Shown here: piece after piece, positions 42,043 to 51,920 of the stretch
How the letters are laid out: every line of letters starts with the position of its first letter
How positions within the stretch are numbered: position 1 is the stretch's first letter
Assembly: GCF_005889735.1 (NCBI RefSeq)
Contig: NZ_VCKY01000042.1
Span: forward strand, 1-55,831
Reading direction: 5' to 3'
Origin: Nonomuraea turkmeniaca
GTDB lineage: Bacteria; Actinomycetota; Actinomycetes; Streptosporangiales; Streptosporangiaceae
DNA: 55,831 nt
Made by a program: the position numbers and the translations under genes
The notes under the pieces: generated by a model
Told to the model about the DNA's origin: nothing
What the model saw: only the letters and a program-made list of their open reading frames with translations
Databases searched by the model: none

Positions 42043-42723
42043 GTGATCGGCGTTGTGGTGATTGATGTGGACGACACGCTCTGCCTCACCGAGGCGGTGT
42101 GTTTCGAGCTGGAGAACGAGGTGCTGGCGCGCATCGGTCGTGAGCCGATGTCTCGGGCCGTGCACCTGTCGACGTGGGGCCGCCCCTTGTTCGACGCGAT
42201 GGCCGAGCGCTCCCCCGGTGTGGACCTGGAGAACTTCGCAGCCGCCTACCACGTCGTGCTCCGCGAGTATGTCGAGGCCGGCCGGCTGGATGTCATCGTG
42301 CCGGAGAACCTCAGAGCGCTCGATGAGCTCGCCCTGGCGGGACGCCGCCTCATGCTGCTGACGTCGCGTACCGAAGCCGAGATGGCGCATCTGCTCGCCC
42401 CGGATCACGTGCTCGCCGCCCGGCTCGCCGCCGCCTATCACGGCGGGAACACGAGCTTCAGCAAGCCTGATCCCCGCGTCTTCGACGGCCTCCTCACGGC
42501 TACCGGGCTGCGGCCGGACGAATGCGTGTACGTGGGGGATTCGCCGGGCGACGCGCAGGCGGCCAATGGGGCCGGCGTGCGCTTCGTCGCCTGCCTGCAG
42601 AGCGGCGTCAGACAGCGCGACGACTTCGCCGCTCACCATGTCGATGCGTTCATCGACGCGTTTCCTGAGCTGGTCGACGCCGTGGTGGCCCTCGAGTCGG
42701 CCCGTGAAGTTCGAGGGGAATGA
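42043..42723 (+). CDS. HAD-family hydrolase (phosphatase)
   Basis: 226 residues from GTG 42043. Motif I DVDDTL (nucleophile and acid aspartates at about 9 and 11), motif II serine/threonine in LLTSRTEAE, motif III lysine in SKPDPRVF, and motif IV GDSPGD are all in place. The cap is the small helical type. Likely hydrolyses a phosphate ester in the cytoplasm, perhaps phosphoglycolate-like; substrate not determined. No ribosome site is visible, and the frame could be leaderless. Divergent from P450. Confidence 0.88.
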   Translation: MIGVVVIDVDDTLCLTEAVCFELENEVLARIGREPMSRAVHLSTWGRPLFDAMAERSPGVDLENFAAAYHVVLREYVEAGRLDVIVPENLRALDELALAGRRLMLLTSRTEAEMAHLLAPDHVLAARLAAAYHGGNTSFSKPDPRVFDGLLTATGLRPDECVYVGDSPGDAQAANGAGVRFVACLQSGVRQRDDFAAHHVDAFIDAFPELVDAVVALESAREVRGE

Positions 42724-42781
42724 GGCGTTCGAGGAGAATGAAGCCGCTCCCCTCCAGTGAGTGCTCGAGTGCCCGGGCGGG

Positions 42782-43809
<1,028 letters not shown>

Positions 43810-43836
43810 ATTGAGAAGGAGGGAGAATCGTTCGGC

Positions 43837-44475
43837 GTGAGCAGATCCACGACGCAGCGGCGCGGCTACCACCACGGCGACCTGCGTGCCGAGTTGGTCC
43901 GTGAAGGCATCGCGCTGCTGGCGGAGACGGGTGTCGCGGGCTTCTCCGTGGCCAAGGTCGCCATCCGCGCGGGAGTGTCGTCGGCGGCGCCGTACCGGCA
44001 TTTCCCCGATCGGGAAGCCCTTCTCGCCGCCTGCGCGGCCGGCATCATCGCCGAGATCACCGGCCTGCTCGCCGAGGCGGCCGAGGAGGCGGGGCCCGAC
44101 CCGGTCGACCGGCTCGCGGCCACCGCGGGCGCCTACACCCGCTACGTCCTGGACCATCGCGCGGGCATCGACCTCGTCTACGCGCACGACTTCACCGGCC
44201 CTCACCACCTGGCCGTCCAGGAGCAGAGCCGCCGGCTCACGGACACCCTCATGGACCTGGCCTCGGCCGTTCTGCCCGATGACACCTCCTGGGCCGAGAT
44301 CGCCGACTTCGTCTACGTCCACCTGTCCACCACGCACGGGTACGCGGTCCTGCTCCTGAAGGGAGCGCGCCCGCCGCAGGACGCCGACGGCCACGCCGCC
44401 CGCGCCGTCACCGCCGCCCGCGACCACATCTCCGGCCATCTCGTACGGCTCCGGGATCGGTCCATGCCGTCCTGA
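43837..44475 (+). CDS. TetR-family repressor
   Basis: 212 residues from GTG 43837 with GAGAAGGAGGGA upstream. HTH: YHHGDLRAELVREGIALLAETGVAGFSVAKVAIRAGVSSAAPYRHFPDREALLAA, of the TetR subgroup with WHG-type C-terminal domain (LATAGAYTRYVLDHRAGIDLVY). Expected to bind the palindrome before its own start and repress the divergent aldo/keto reductase. Confidence 0.93.
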   Translation: MSRSTTQRRGYHHGDLRAELVREGIALLAETGVAGFSVAKVAIRAGVSSAAPYRHFPDREALLAACAAGIIAEITGLLAEAAEEAGPDPVDRLAATAGAYTRYVLDHRAGIDLVYAHDFTGPHHLAVQEQSRRLTDTLMDLASAVLPDDTSWAEIADFVYVHLSTTHGYAVLLLKGARPPQDADGHAARAVTAARDHISGHLVRLRDRSMPS

Positions 44476-44530
44476 CCGGTCCCACCACACCGGCACGGTC
44501 CGGGGCCTCGACCTCCCCATACTCGGTCGC

Positions 44531-45718
44531 TCAGGCGGCGGCGTGGCGTACCGCGGTCAATCCCGGCACGGTGGCCAGCACCCGCGTGCCGCTCCCGTCC
44601 ACCTCGAGCACCCGCTCCCCCGCGCCCACCAGCACTCGATCGCCCAGCGTGGTCACGCCCTTCGCGGCGTCCGGCAGCGGCCGGTCGGCCACCGTCGTCA
44701 GATCGGCCCCGTCCAGCGCCAGCAGCCGTCGCCCCACCGCGAGGTACAGCCGCTCGCCGGCTGCCACGGCGAACGCCTCGCCGCCCGGCCCGGCGCCCAG
44801 CGCGGCCGTCTTGACGACGGACAGTTCCGTCACGCTCGCCCGCGCCAGTTGTCCGGAGGTGGCGTCGAAGACGTACAGATGATCGCCGGTCAGCGCCAGC
44901 GCGTGCCCGGCCGCCGGGCCCACCCCGAACGGCGCAGGCAGGTCCAGGCAGTACGCCCACCGCTCATCGAGCTTCAGCACATGGACGAAGGCGTGCACAC
45001 CGGGCGACCCGTCCCGCCCGGACACCAGATCACGTGTGTGCAGGTGGTCGGGCTGGTGGGTGTAGAGGGTGAACAGCGTGCGCTGCCCGTAGACCGACTG
45101 GCGGGCCTGCCCGCGCATCTCCTCCTCCTTGCCCTGCGGGACCGGCTGCTTGTCCCGTGTGAGCAGTGGAAGGGTCTCACGGGCGGCCATGTCGTACATG
45201 CGCACCCGGTAATGATCGGGTGCGCCGGGCGGCAGGTGGTCCAGGAAGTACATCACCGTGCCGTCGGAGGAGAACGCCTCGGGCTCCACGTTGCCCGGCA
45301 GGCTCACCTCCCGCACCCCGCGCGCGCCGGCGAAGGTCAGCGTCGTGTTCCGGCGTGGCCCGGGCGGCGGGCCGAGGACGGCCGACAGGCCGGAGGCCGC
45401 CTTGACGTGCCCGCCCTCCCCTACCGGCCAGGACTCCGACGGCTCGGCCGAACCGGGCGTGATCGTGTGCAGGCGCCGGCCGGTCACGTAGTACAGGCGG
45501 CTCGCGTCAGGGGTGGCCAGCGCGCCGGCGTACGCGGTGACCCGCCCGGTGGCCAGGTCGGCCACCGCCAGGCCGGACGACGTGGCGGCCAACAGCCTGC
45601 CCGCGGACCGCGGCGAGGCGCTGGGCCGCGGAGCGGTGGCTCGTGGTGCGGGTGCGCAGGCGGCCAGGGCCGTCGTGGCGAGCGCGCCGGTGAGCAGCCG
45701 GCGTCGAGTCGGGTCCAT
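44531..45718 (-). CDS. Secreted lipoprotein, propeller-like, unknown function
   Basis: 395 residues. RRRLLTGALATTALAAC is a twin-arginine-like lipoprotein signal with the lipobox cysteine near 21, followed by a proline/alanine/serine linker. The mature part is made of alternating short beta-strands with recurrent D..G and L.VG motifs, e.g. LAVADLATGRVTAY, LALTGDHLYVFDATSGQLARA, RLYLAVGRRLLALDGADL, RVLVGAGERVLEVDGSG, which suggests a six- to eight-bladed propeller (YncE/PQQ-like). No catalytic residues seen. Stands between a TetR gene and the PL8 lyase; perhaps cell-surface binding. Confidence 0.75.
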   Translation of the reverse strand: MDPTRRRLLTGALATTALAACAPAPRATAPRPSASPRSAGRLLAATSSGLAVADLATGRVTAYAGALATPDASRLYYVTGRRLHTITPGSAEPSESWPVGEGGHVKAASGLSAVLGPPPGPRRNTTLTFAGARGVREVSLPGNVEPEAFSSDGTVMYFLDHLPPGAPDHYRVRMYDMAARETLPLLTRDKQPVPQGKEEEMRGQARQSVYGQRTLFTLYTHQPDHLHTRDLVSGRDGSPGVHAFVHVLKLDERWAYCLDLPAPFGVGPAAGHALALTGDHLYVFDATSGQLARASVTELSVVKTAALGAGPGGEAFAVAAGERLYLAVGRRLLALDGADLTTVADRPLPDAAKGVTTLGDRVLVGAGERVLEVDGSGTRVLATVPGLTAVRHAAA

Positions 45719-45869
45719 GCCTTGTCTACCGCCGCGACGGCCGGCAGGTTCCCATGGCTCAGCTCACCCCGTGAGCCACCGCGGTGGCCTTCGCCAGGAT
45801 CCTCGCTCCCCGGGTGTGCTGATGAGGGCCCGGGGGCCCGCTCGTCCGACGGCGGGCCCCCGGGCCGGT

Positions 45870-48377
45870 TCAGCGCAGGGTGGCCGTGAAGGTGCGGCCG
45901 TGGGCGTGGCGGGTCGTCGCCTGGACCAGGGTGCCGCCCGGCACGCGCCGTACCGTCACCCCTTCGTCGGCCGCGTCGAGCCTGAGTGCGGCGCCGGAAA
46001 GGACGACGGTGACGCGGTCGCGTTTCATCGTGGGGTCGGACAGGGCGACGACCGTACGCCCGCCGGCAGACTGGACGATGACGGAGGCGGGGCCGTCGAT
46101 GAGCAGGCGCTCGGCATGGCGCGGGCCATCGGCGAAGACGTTGCAGGCGACGATCCCGAGGGTCTTGTGCTTGATCGCCTGCACGTGCCGGTCGTTGGCC
46201 AGGACGGTCAGCGGCCCGTTCGTATACCCGCGCAGGCGGGTCTCGGTCGCGTGCGGGACCAGGGCGTACGCGAGGGCGGTGAGGTCGCCGGTGGCGGGAT
46301 GGGCGACCGAGGCGGTGAAGACGTTCTTGGTCACGCTGGTGTCGGGATTGGCCGTCCGGACGACTCTGCGGCTGCGGGTCACCGTCTCCAACCCGGCCGC
46401 GACGGTCTGCCGGGTGAGGAAGGCGTAGCCGATCGCGGTACTGCGGGTGCCGTTGGCGTACCGAAGCCAGCGCGGGGGCGTGGTGTCGCCCGCCTGCCAG
46501 GCCCGGCCGTCCCAGGCCTCGCCGGTGAGCGCGACCGTGTCGCCGGGAGCGGCGATGCGGCTGTCCACGGTGGTGACCGCGGCGCGGCCGCCCTGGCCGG
46601 TGACGCCGGCGGCCAGCACCACGATCTCGTCGTCGAGCATGAACCAGGACTTGGTCGCGCGGGCGTTCCGATAGGCGACGAAGTCGTCGGGCAGGAGGCC
46701 CGCCTGTTTGGCGGTGTAGGCGGCGTCGTCGGACTGGACCATGCCGGCCGCGCCGTACGCGCCGAGCGTCGCGCCGCCGGAGAAGGTGTTCCCCGCGCGG
46801 GGGAAGTACACGTAGGTGTTCTGGGACTCCGAGGACGAGGTGAAGTTCAGCGGATGACCCGGGTTCTCGTACCAGAACCGGCCGTACAAATCGGGCACCG
46901 TCCGCCGCTCCTCCACCGGCGCGGTGACGCCGGCCAGCCGGTACGGCGAGACGGCCGTGTAGTAGTCGACACCGAAGACCTCGCGCTGGTCCTCGCCCGC
47001 GAGGTAGAGGTAGTAGGCGCCGTCGCCCTGGAACCAGGGCATGAGGTTCTCACCGTTCATGTACTCGTACTTGCTGATCCGGTCCGAACTCCGGGCCAGG
47101 GCGAAGGCGTAGCCGGGGCGCCGGTGGACGTTCCTGTCCATGGCGTTGAACGCCACGGAACGCTCGGACGGGTTCAGGTCGGCGGCCGGGATGGCGGAGT
47201 CGGCGCGGATGGCCGCGTAGCGGGCGATGCTGATCGGCGAGACGAAGGCGGCCGTGTCGGCGGCCGGCAGGAACTTGGCGTACTTCTTCAGGGCGAGCGC
47301 GCCGTCGCCCTCGACGTGGTCGGCCAGGTCGGCGATGGCCTCCACGATCACCCCGACGTCGGCGTAGCCGGTGGTGGTACGCGAGACCGCCCGCCCCTTG
47401 ACGATCTCCATCATCCACCCCTCGAAGATCAGCGGGGCGAAGCCGTCGGCGATCCAGCGGTGCACCACGCCGGCCAGGTCGGAGGCGCCGCCGCTCGTGG
47501 CGCCCTCGAGCGTCTTGAGCGTCTGCACGACGCGGGTGAGCAGGGCCTTCCCGTAGGAGCCTGTGTAGGCGACCGAGTGGTGCTGGATGAAGGAACCGTC
47601 GCGGTAGTGACCGTCGGTGTTCCCGTGCTGGAGGTTGTACGGGTCGATCGTGGCGAAGACGGTGGCCTGGTCGGAGATGGCCTTGCCGACGCGGGCGTCG
47701 TCGCCGGTCAGCGCGCCCTGCAGGATCCGGTTGGCGGTGATGTCGGCCAGGTTCGCCCCCGTGTGGAAGCGGGAGTCGAGGTCGACGTCGCCGTTCTTGC
47801 CGTTGCGCAGGAAGGCGTCCATCGAGGTGATGTACGCCGCCGTCAGGTCGGGCCGCTCTGCCCGCACCCGGTCGGCCAGCAGGGCCAGCGTCCTGCTGAC
47901 GTGGGTGGGGATGCCGATCTCCCAGTTGTGCCAGTTGCCGTAGTAGCCCGTCGACTGGTCGCCGAAATGGCGCTCGTGCAACCACTGCAGACCGTCGACG
48001 ACCCGTCGCTGGACGGCGGTGTCGTCGTCGAGCTCGCCGCCCGGGGTACGGGTCGCGAGCGCGATCTCGAACAGGTATTGGTACGCCAGTCGCAGGTTGA
48101 CGTCGTCGGTGCCGAGCCTCAGGCCGGAGAACAACTCATCGGCGCCTGCCTGGTCCATGGCGGTCAGCCGCTGCCTGGCGGTCCTGACGATCGTCGCGAG
48201 CTTGGCGGCGACCTCGGGCCGGGCGTTGACGTCGGAGGTCCCGGCGAAGATCGACACGGTGTTGGCGATCAGCCGTGCGTGATCGATCCCCGCAGCGGCA
48301 CGCGAGGGGGCGGCTACGGCGAGCAGACCGGCCGCGGGGAGCAGGGAGAGAACCTGACGACGAGACATGTGCGGCAC
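45870..48377 (-). CDS. Polysaccharide lyase family 8 (hyaluronate/xanthan/chondroitin lyase type)
   Basis: 835 residues from GTG 48377, which has GGAGG 5 bases upstream; ATG 48368 is an alternative. A Tat-like signal (SRRQVLSLLPAAGLLAVA) directs export. Catalytic PL8 residues are recognisable: Asn in GNWHNWEIGIP (about 151), His in SFIQHHSVAYTGSYG (about 266) and the Tyr at about 275. The N-terminal alpha/alpha toroid is followed by beta-sandwich domains (about 400-800). The enzyme cleaves a uronic-acid-containing polysaccharide by beta-elimination. Directly behind the SARP regulator gene in the same direction. Confidence 0.9.
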   Translation of the reverse strand: MPHMSRRQVLSLLPAAGLLAVAAPSRAAAGIDHARLIANTVSIFAGTSDVNARPEVAAKLATIVRTARQRLTAMDQAGADELFSGLRLGTDDVNLRLAYQYLFEIALATRTPGGELDDDTAVQRRVVDGLQWLHERHFGDQSTGYYGNWHNWEIGIPTHVSRTLALLADRVRAERPDLTAAYITSMDAFLRNGKNGDVDLDSRFHTGANLADITANRILQGALTGDDARVGKAISDQATVFATIDPYNLQHGNTDGHYRDGSFIQHHSVAYTGSYGKALLTRVVQTLKTLEGATSGGASDLAGVVHRWIADGFAPLIFEGWMMEIVKGRAVSRTTTGYADVGVIVEAIADLADHVEGDGALALKKYAKFLPAADTAAFVSPISIARYAAIRADSAIPAADLNPSERSVAFNAMDRNVHRRPGYAFALARSSDRISKYEYMNGENLMPWFQGDGAYYLYLAGEDQREVFGVDYYTAVSPYRLAGVTAPVEERRTVPDLYGRFWYENPGHPLNFTSSSESQNTYVYFPRAGNTFSGGATLGAYGAAGMVQSDDAAYTAKQAGLLPDDFVAYRNARATKSWFMLDDEIVVLAAGVTGQGGRAAVTTVDSRIAAPGDTVALTGEAWDGRAWQAGDTTPPRWLRYANGTRSTAIGYAFLTRQTVAAGLETVTRSRRVVRTANPDTSVTKNVFTASVAHPATGDLTALAYALVPHATETRLRGYTNGPLTVLANDRHVQAIKHKTLGIVACNVFADGPRHAERLLIDGPASVIVQSAGGRTVVALSDPTMKRDRVTVVLSGAALRLDAADEGVTVRRVPGGTLVQATTRHAHGRTFTATLR

Positions 48378-48382
48378 GCGGG

Positions 48383-48422
48383 CCTCCAGGCCGTTGGAGG
48401 ATATGTGGGGGTCGCCCCACAT
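48383..48422 (-). promoter_or_regulatory. Leader hairpins in front of the PL8 gene, one covering the ribosome site
   Basis: On the minus strand ATGTGGGG-CGAC-CCCCACAT (48422-48403) forms an 8-bp perfect stem with 4-base loop. Just downstream CCTCCA (48400-48395) pairs with TGGAGG (48388-48383), which contains the ribosome site of the lyase gene; the loop is 6 bases. The second hairpin would hide the ribosome site. The first may also be a DNA operator. Confidence 0.55.
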
Positions 48423-48475
48423 GATCTATCTTTGCCCGCGCAGGACACGTTGGGCAACTATTGTCAGGCGACCAT

Positions 48476-51466
48476 TCACCCTTGACGATAATTTTCGCGC
48501 AGGGCCGCCGTGATCCGGTCCACGTCGAAGCGCTCGGCCTCGGGGAGCGGAGCGTTGGTCCGCTCGCGCAGCACGCGGGCCGTACGCAGGAGCCGGACCG
48601 CCTCGCCCGGCTCCCCCTGCAGCAGCCGCGCGCCGGCCAGTCCTTCCAGCGCGAGGGCCTCGGCCCGGGCGTCGCCGTCCGCGCGGGCCGCCTCCAGGCT
48701 GTGGGCGTGCAGCTCGGACGCCGTACGGGCGTCTCCGCGCTGCTCGGCCACGAAGCCGAGCTCGGCCAGCAACAGCGCCCGCGGTCCGACGCCGCCGATG
48801 CGGCCCATCCACTCCAGCCCGGTACGGAAGTACCTTTCCGCCTCGTCCAGGTCACCCCGCCGGCGAGCGGCAAGGCCGAGGCCGATCCTGGCGAACTCCT
48901 CCATCGACTTGTTGGACTGCTCCACCGCAAGCCTTCGGGCGCGTTCGTGCAGTTCGTCGGCGCGCTCTGGATCGCCGGTGAGCAGGGCGATCCGGCCGAG
49001 GCGGGCGGACATCAGGGAGACCTCCGACCACAACCCCAGCTGCTCGGCGACGCGCAGCCCTGTCGCGAAGTGCCGCGTCGCCTCGGCGTATGCTCCGCCT
49101 GCCTCGGCCGGCACGCCCAGGGGCTCGGCGGTCTGCAGCAGCCCCCACTGGTCCCCCAGCTCGGCGAAGAGCTCGGCGGCCCGCTCGCCGTTCCGCCGGG
49201 CGGCGGCGAAGTCGCTGCGCATCGCGGCGTACCGGGCCAGGCCCGCCAGGACGGCGGCCGTACCCCAGCGATCCGCCATGGCCTCGAACTCACGCAGCGC
49301 CTCGTTGAGATGACCGACGCCGTCAGCCTGCGCTCCCACACCGATTTGAGCGAACCCGACAAACCACCGCAGTCGTGCCCGGGTGGCCGGATCGGCGACG
49401 GCATCCAGGGCGAGTTCGGGGTTTCCGGCCTCGCCTGCGCAGATCCCGATGCCGGCATGCCAGGCCAGCGCCTCCGCCCGCGCCCCCGGCGACGATCCTG
49501 GCACCGACAGGGCCGCAGCGATCGAGCGGCGGGCCTCGCCCAGTCTTCCGGTCATGAACCAATACCAGGCCTGCCCGTTGACCAAGCGCAGCGCGCAGTC
49601 CGCCGCACCGTGCCCACGTGCGTGATCGAGCGCGGCGCGGAGGTTGGCGCTCTCCGCCTCCAGCCGGGTGATCCAGGCATGCTGATCGTGCCCGCGTAGC
49701 TGAGCCCCGGCCTGTACGGCGAGCGCCGTGTAGTAGTCGCGATGCCGCTCGCGCATCGTCTCCAACTCACCGGCGTCGCTGAGCCGTTCGGCGCAGTACT
49801 CGGCGATCGGCTCCAGCAGCCGGTAACGCCCGTCTCCCTGCACGAGCATGGAACGGTCGACGAGCCGGGCCAGGATGTCCATGACGTCGCAGACACCGAC
49901 GCCACCCCCGGCACAGGTACGCTCGGCCGCCTCCAGGGTGCAGCCGCCGGCGTGCACGGCGAGCCTGGCCAGCACGGCCCGCTCCGCCTGGCCCAGCAGC
50001 TCCCAGCTCCAGTCGATCACCGCGGCGAGCGTGCGCTGGCGGGCGGGCGCGTCCCTGGGGCCGTCGCCCAGCAGCCGCAGGCCGAGCCGGTCGCGCAACT
50101 CGCGCACGCCCAGGCCGCGTACGCGGGAAGCGGCCAGTTCCAAGGCGAGCGGGATCCCGCCGAGCCGGCGGCAGATCGTGGCCACCGCCTCGTCGTCGTC
50201 GACGGCCTCGCCGGCACGTTCGGTGAACAGGCGTACGGCATCGCCGTGCGCCAGCGGGGACACCACGATCACCGCCTCGCCGGACAGGCGGAGCGGCTCG
50301 CGGCTGGTGGCCAGCACGCGCAGACCGGGGACACCGCGCAGCAGCGGCCCCACCACCGCGGCGACCTGATCGAGCAGATGCTCGCAGTTGTCCAGCACCA
50401 GCAGCAGGCGCCGGCCGTACAGCACCTCATGGAGCGGGCGCCGTCCGTCGTCGCGGATCCCCAGTGCGTCCAGGACGACGTCCTCGTCGAAGCGGCGCAG
50501 CTCGGCGAGCTCCGCCAGGATGACGCCGTCGTCCTCGGACCAGGTGGCGGCCACCTCCAGGGCCAGGCGGGTCTTGCCGACGCCACCGGTTCCGGTCAGG
50601 GTGACCAGCCGTGAACGCTCCAGGGCAGCGCGGACCCGGTGCACCTCCTCCTCTCGGCCGACGAGCGTGGTCACCTGTGCGGGCAGGTCGGGGCGCGTCA
50701 GCCGTACCGTCTGCGGCGTCAGCGCGGGATCCTGCCGCAACATCGACGCGTGCAGGGCGGCCAACGGCGGGCCGGGGTCGGCGCCGAGCTCGTCGGCCAG
50801 GCGGCGGCGGACCTGCTCGTAGGCCTCCAGTGCCTCGGCCTGACGGCCGGCGCCGTACAGCGCCCGCAGGTAGGCCGCCTGCATACGCTCGCGCAGCGGA
50901 TGCCGGGCGGCCAGGTCGCCCAGCTCTCCTACGAGTGCGCGATGCTCACCGAGCTCCAGCCGGGTCTCCGCGCGTTCCTCCAGCGCGGCCAGGCGGGCCT
51001 CCTCCAGCCGCGCGATCGCGGGGGCGACGAAGGCCGCGTCGGTGAAGTCCGCCAGAGCCGGACCGCGCCACAACGCGAGCGCGTCGGCGAGCAGCGCCGA
51101 GCGTGCCCGCGGGTCCGTCGTACGGCCCGCGCGGGAGACCAGGACGGCGAACCGCCCGCCGTCGACCGCGTCGGCCTCGATCGTGAGCCGGTAGCCGGCC
51201 GGGCCGTAGCCGACCAGGTCGCGTGCGCCCGGTTCGGCGTCGTTCAGGACCCGGCGCAGCTGTGAGACCTTCTGCTGGAGCGCGTTGGCCGGATGGCGCG
51301 GCAGGTCGCCGTCCCACAGATCGTCGATCAGCCGGTCGGCGGAGACCGGGCGGCCCTCCTGGATCAGCAGATCGGCCAGGAGGGCTCGGATCTTGGCCTC
51401 GGGAATGCGGACCGGCTCCCCGTCCTCCGTCCAGACCGCGAGCGGACCCAACACCCCGAAACGCAC
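48476..51466 (-). CDS. SARP-type regulator with NB-ARC ATPase and TPR domains (AfsR-like)
   Basis: 996 residues. Order: OmpR-like winged helix (about 1-90, MRFGVLGPLAVWTEDGEPVRIPEAKIRALLADLL), bacterial transcriptional activation domain BTAD (about 95-245, with RALYGAGRQAEALEAYEQVRRRLADELGADPGPPL), NB-ARC/STAND ATPase (P-loop GTGGVGKT at about 290, Walker B LLLVLDNCEHLLD, RLGGIPLALELAAS), then TPR repeats (about 640-990). AfsR-type proteins are large pathway or global activators of secondary metabolism and exoenzymes. No biosynthetic cluster is near; the PL8 lyase 99 bases downstream is a plausible target or co-transcribed gene. Confidence 0.93.
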   Translation of the reverse strand: MRFGVLGPLAVWTEDGEPVRIPEAKIRALLADLLIQEGRPVSADRLIDDLWDGDLPRHPANALQQKVSQLRRVLNDAEPGARDLVGYGPAGYRLTIEADAVDGGRFAVLVSRAGRTTDPRARSALLADALALWRGPALADFTDAAFVAPAIARLEEARLAALEERAETRLELGEHRALVGELGDLAARHPLRERMQAAYLRALYGAGRQAEALEAYEQVRRRLADELGADPGPPLAALHASMLRQDPALTPQTVRLTRPDLPAQVTTLVGREEEVHRVRAALERSRLVTLTGTGGVGKTRLALEVAATWSEDDGVILAELAELRRFDEDVVLDALGIRDDGRRPLHEVLYGRRLLLVLDNCEHLLDQVAAVVGPLLRGVPGLRVLATSREPLRLSGEAVIVVSPLAHGDAVRLFTERAGEAVDDDEAVATICRRLGGIPLALELAASRVRGLGVRELRDRLGLRLLGDGPRDAPARQRTLAAVIDWSWELLGQAERAVLARLAVHAGGCTLEAAERTCAGGGVGVCDVMDILARLVDRSMLVQGDGRYRLLEPIAEYCAERLSDAGELETMRERHRDYYTALAVQAGAQLRGHDQHAWITRLEAESANLRAALDHARGHGAADCALRLVNGQAWYWFMTGRLGEARRSIAAALSVPGSSPGARAEALAWHAGIGICAGEAGNPELALDAVADPATRARLRWFVGFAQIGVGAQADGVGHLNEALREFEAMADRWGTAAVLAGLARYAAMRSDFAAARRNGERAAELFAELGDQWGLLQTAEPLGVPAEAGGAYAEATRHFATGLRVAEQLGLWSEVSLMSARLGRIALLTGDPERADELHERARRLAVEQSNKSMEEFARIGLGLAARRRGDLDEAERYFRTGLEWMGRIGGVGPRALLLAELGFVAEQRGDARTASELHAHSLEAARADGDARAEALALEGLAGARLLQGEPGEAVRLLRTARVLRERTNAPLPEAERFDVDRITAALRENYRQG

Positions 51467-51476
51467 CCGTCACACG

Positions 51477-51908
51477 CTAGGCGAACTCCTTTCCGAAATC
51501 GAACGTACGCCACCGTTCTGGGCGAATCCGGAAGGTCACCCACTCACCGAGCCCGTCCCGGATGACCGCGAAGAACCGCTCCCCTTGTTCGGGGCCGAGG
51601 TACCGGATCGACCACTCGCGATACTCGTCAGGGTCGATGGGCTCGTGCCCTACGACCGGGCCATCGACCGAGACGTACTTGTACGGCATCGTCTCCTGCT
51701 GGACGGCGAAGCCCACCGAACCGGCCGTGCGGATCAGGTCGAACTTGCGTGTGCCCGATGAGGTGCTGATCCGGATGTCGCCGCCGGGCCGGTAGCCGTA
51801 CCAGATCGGAACCAGCAGCGGCGCGCGCTCGTCAGGCACGCCGAGCACACCGATGTGCGTGCCGGCCAGGAACTCCTCGCGCTCCTGGACGCTCATGCGC
51901 GTGGACAT
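51477..51908 (-). CDS. Pyridoxamine 5'-phosphate oxidase-like (PPOX/FMN or F420-binding) protein
   Basis: 143 residues with the split-barrel pattern of PPOX-class proteins: REEFLAGTHIGVLGVPDERAPLLVPIWYGYRPGGDIRISTSSGTRKFDLIRTAGSVGFAVQQE. In actinobacteria these often use F420 and reduce or bind small molecules. ATG 51908 (second in-frame ATG five codons later). Reads in the same direction as the SARP gene, 11 bases upstream of it, so possibly co-transcribed. Confidence 0.9.
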   Translation of the reverse strand: MSTRMSVQEREEFLAGTHIGVLGVPDERAPLLVPIWYGYRPGGDIRISTSSGTRKFDLIRTAGSVGFAVQQETMPYKYVSVDGPVVGHEPIDPDEYREWSIRYLGPEQGERFFAVIRDGLGEWVTFRIRPERWRTFDFGKEFA

Positions 51909-51920
51909 GTGAGCCTCCCC

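Noticed and set aside
42043..42048. A fourth GTGATC at the HAD start as an additional operator copy
   Set aside because: It is simply the start codon GTG followed by ATC of a conserved residue, so it need not be regulatory.
45513..48485. 990-codon plus-strand open frame opposite the PL8 gene
   Set aside because: It is antisense to a lyase with full catalytic motifs; the sequence is R/G/V/D-rich without family motifs, as expected from GC-rich third-position bias.
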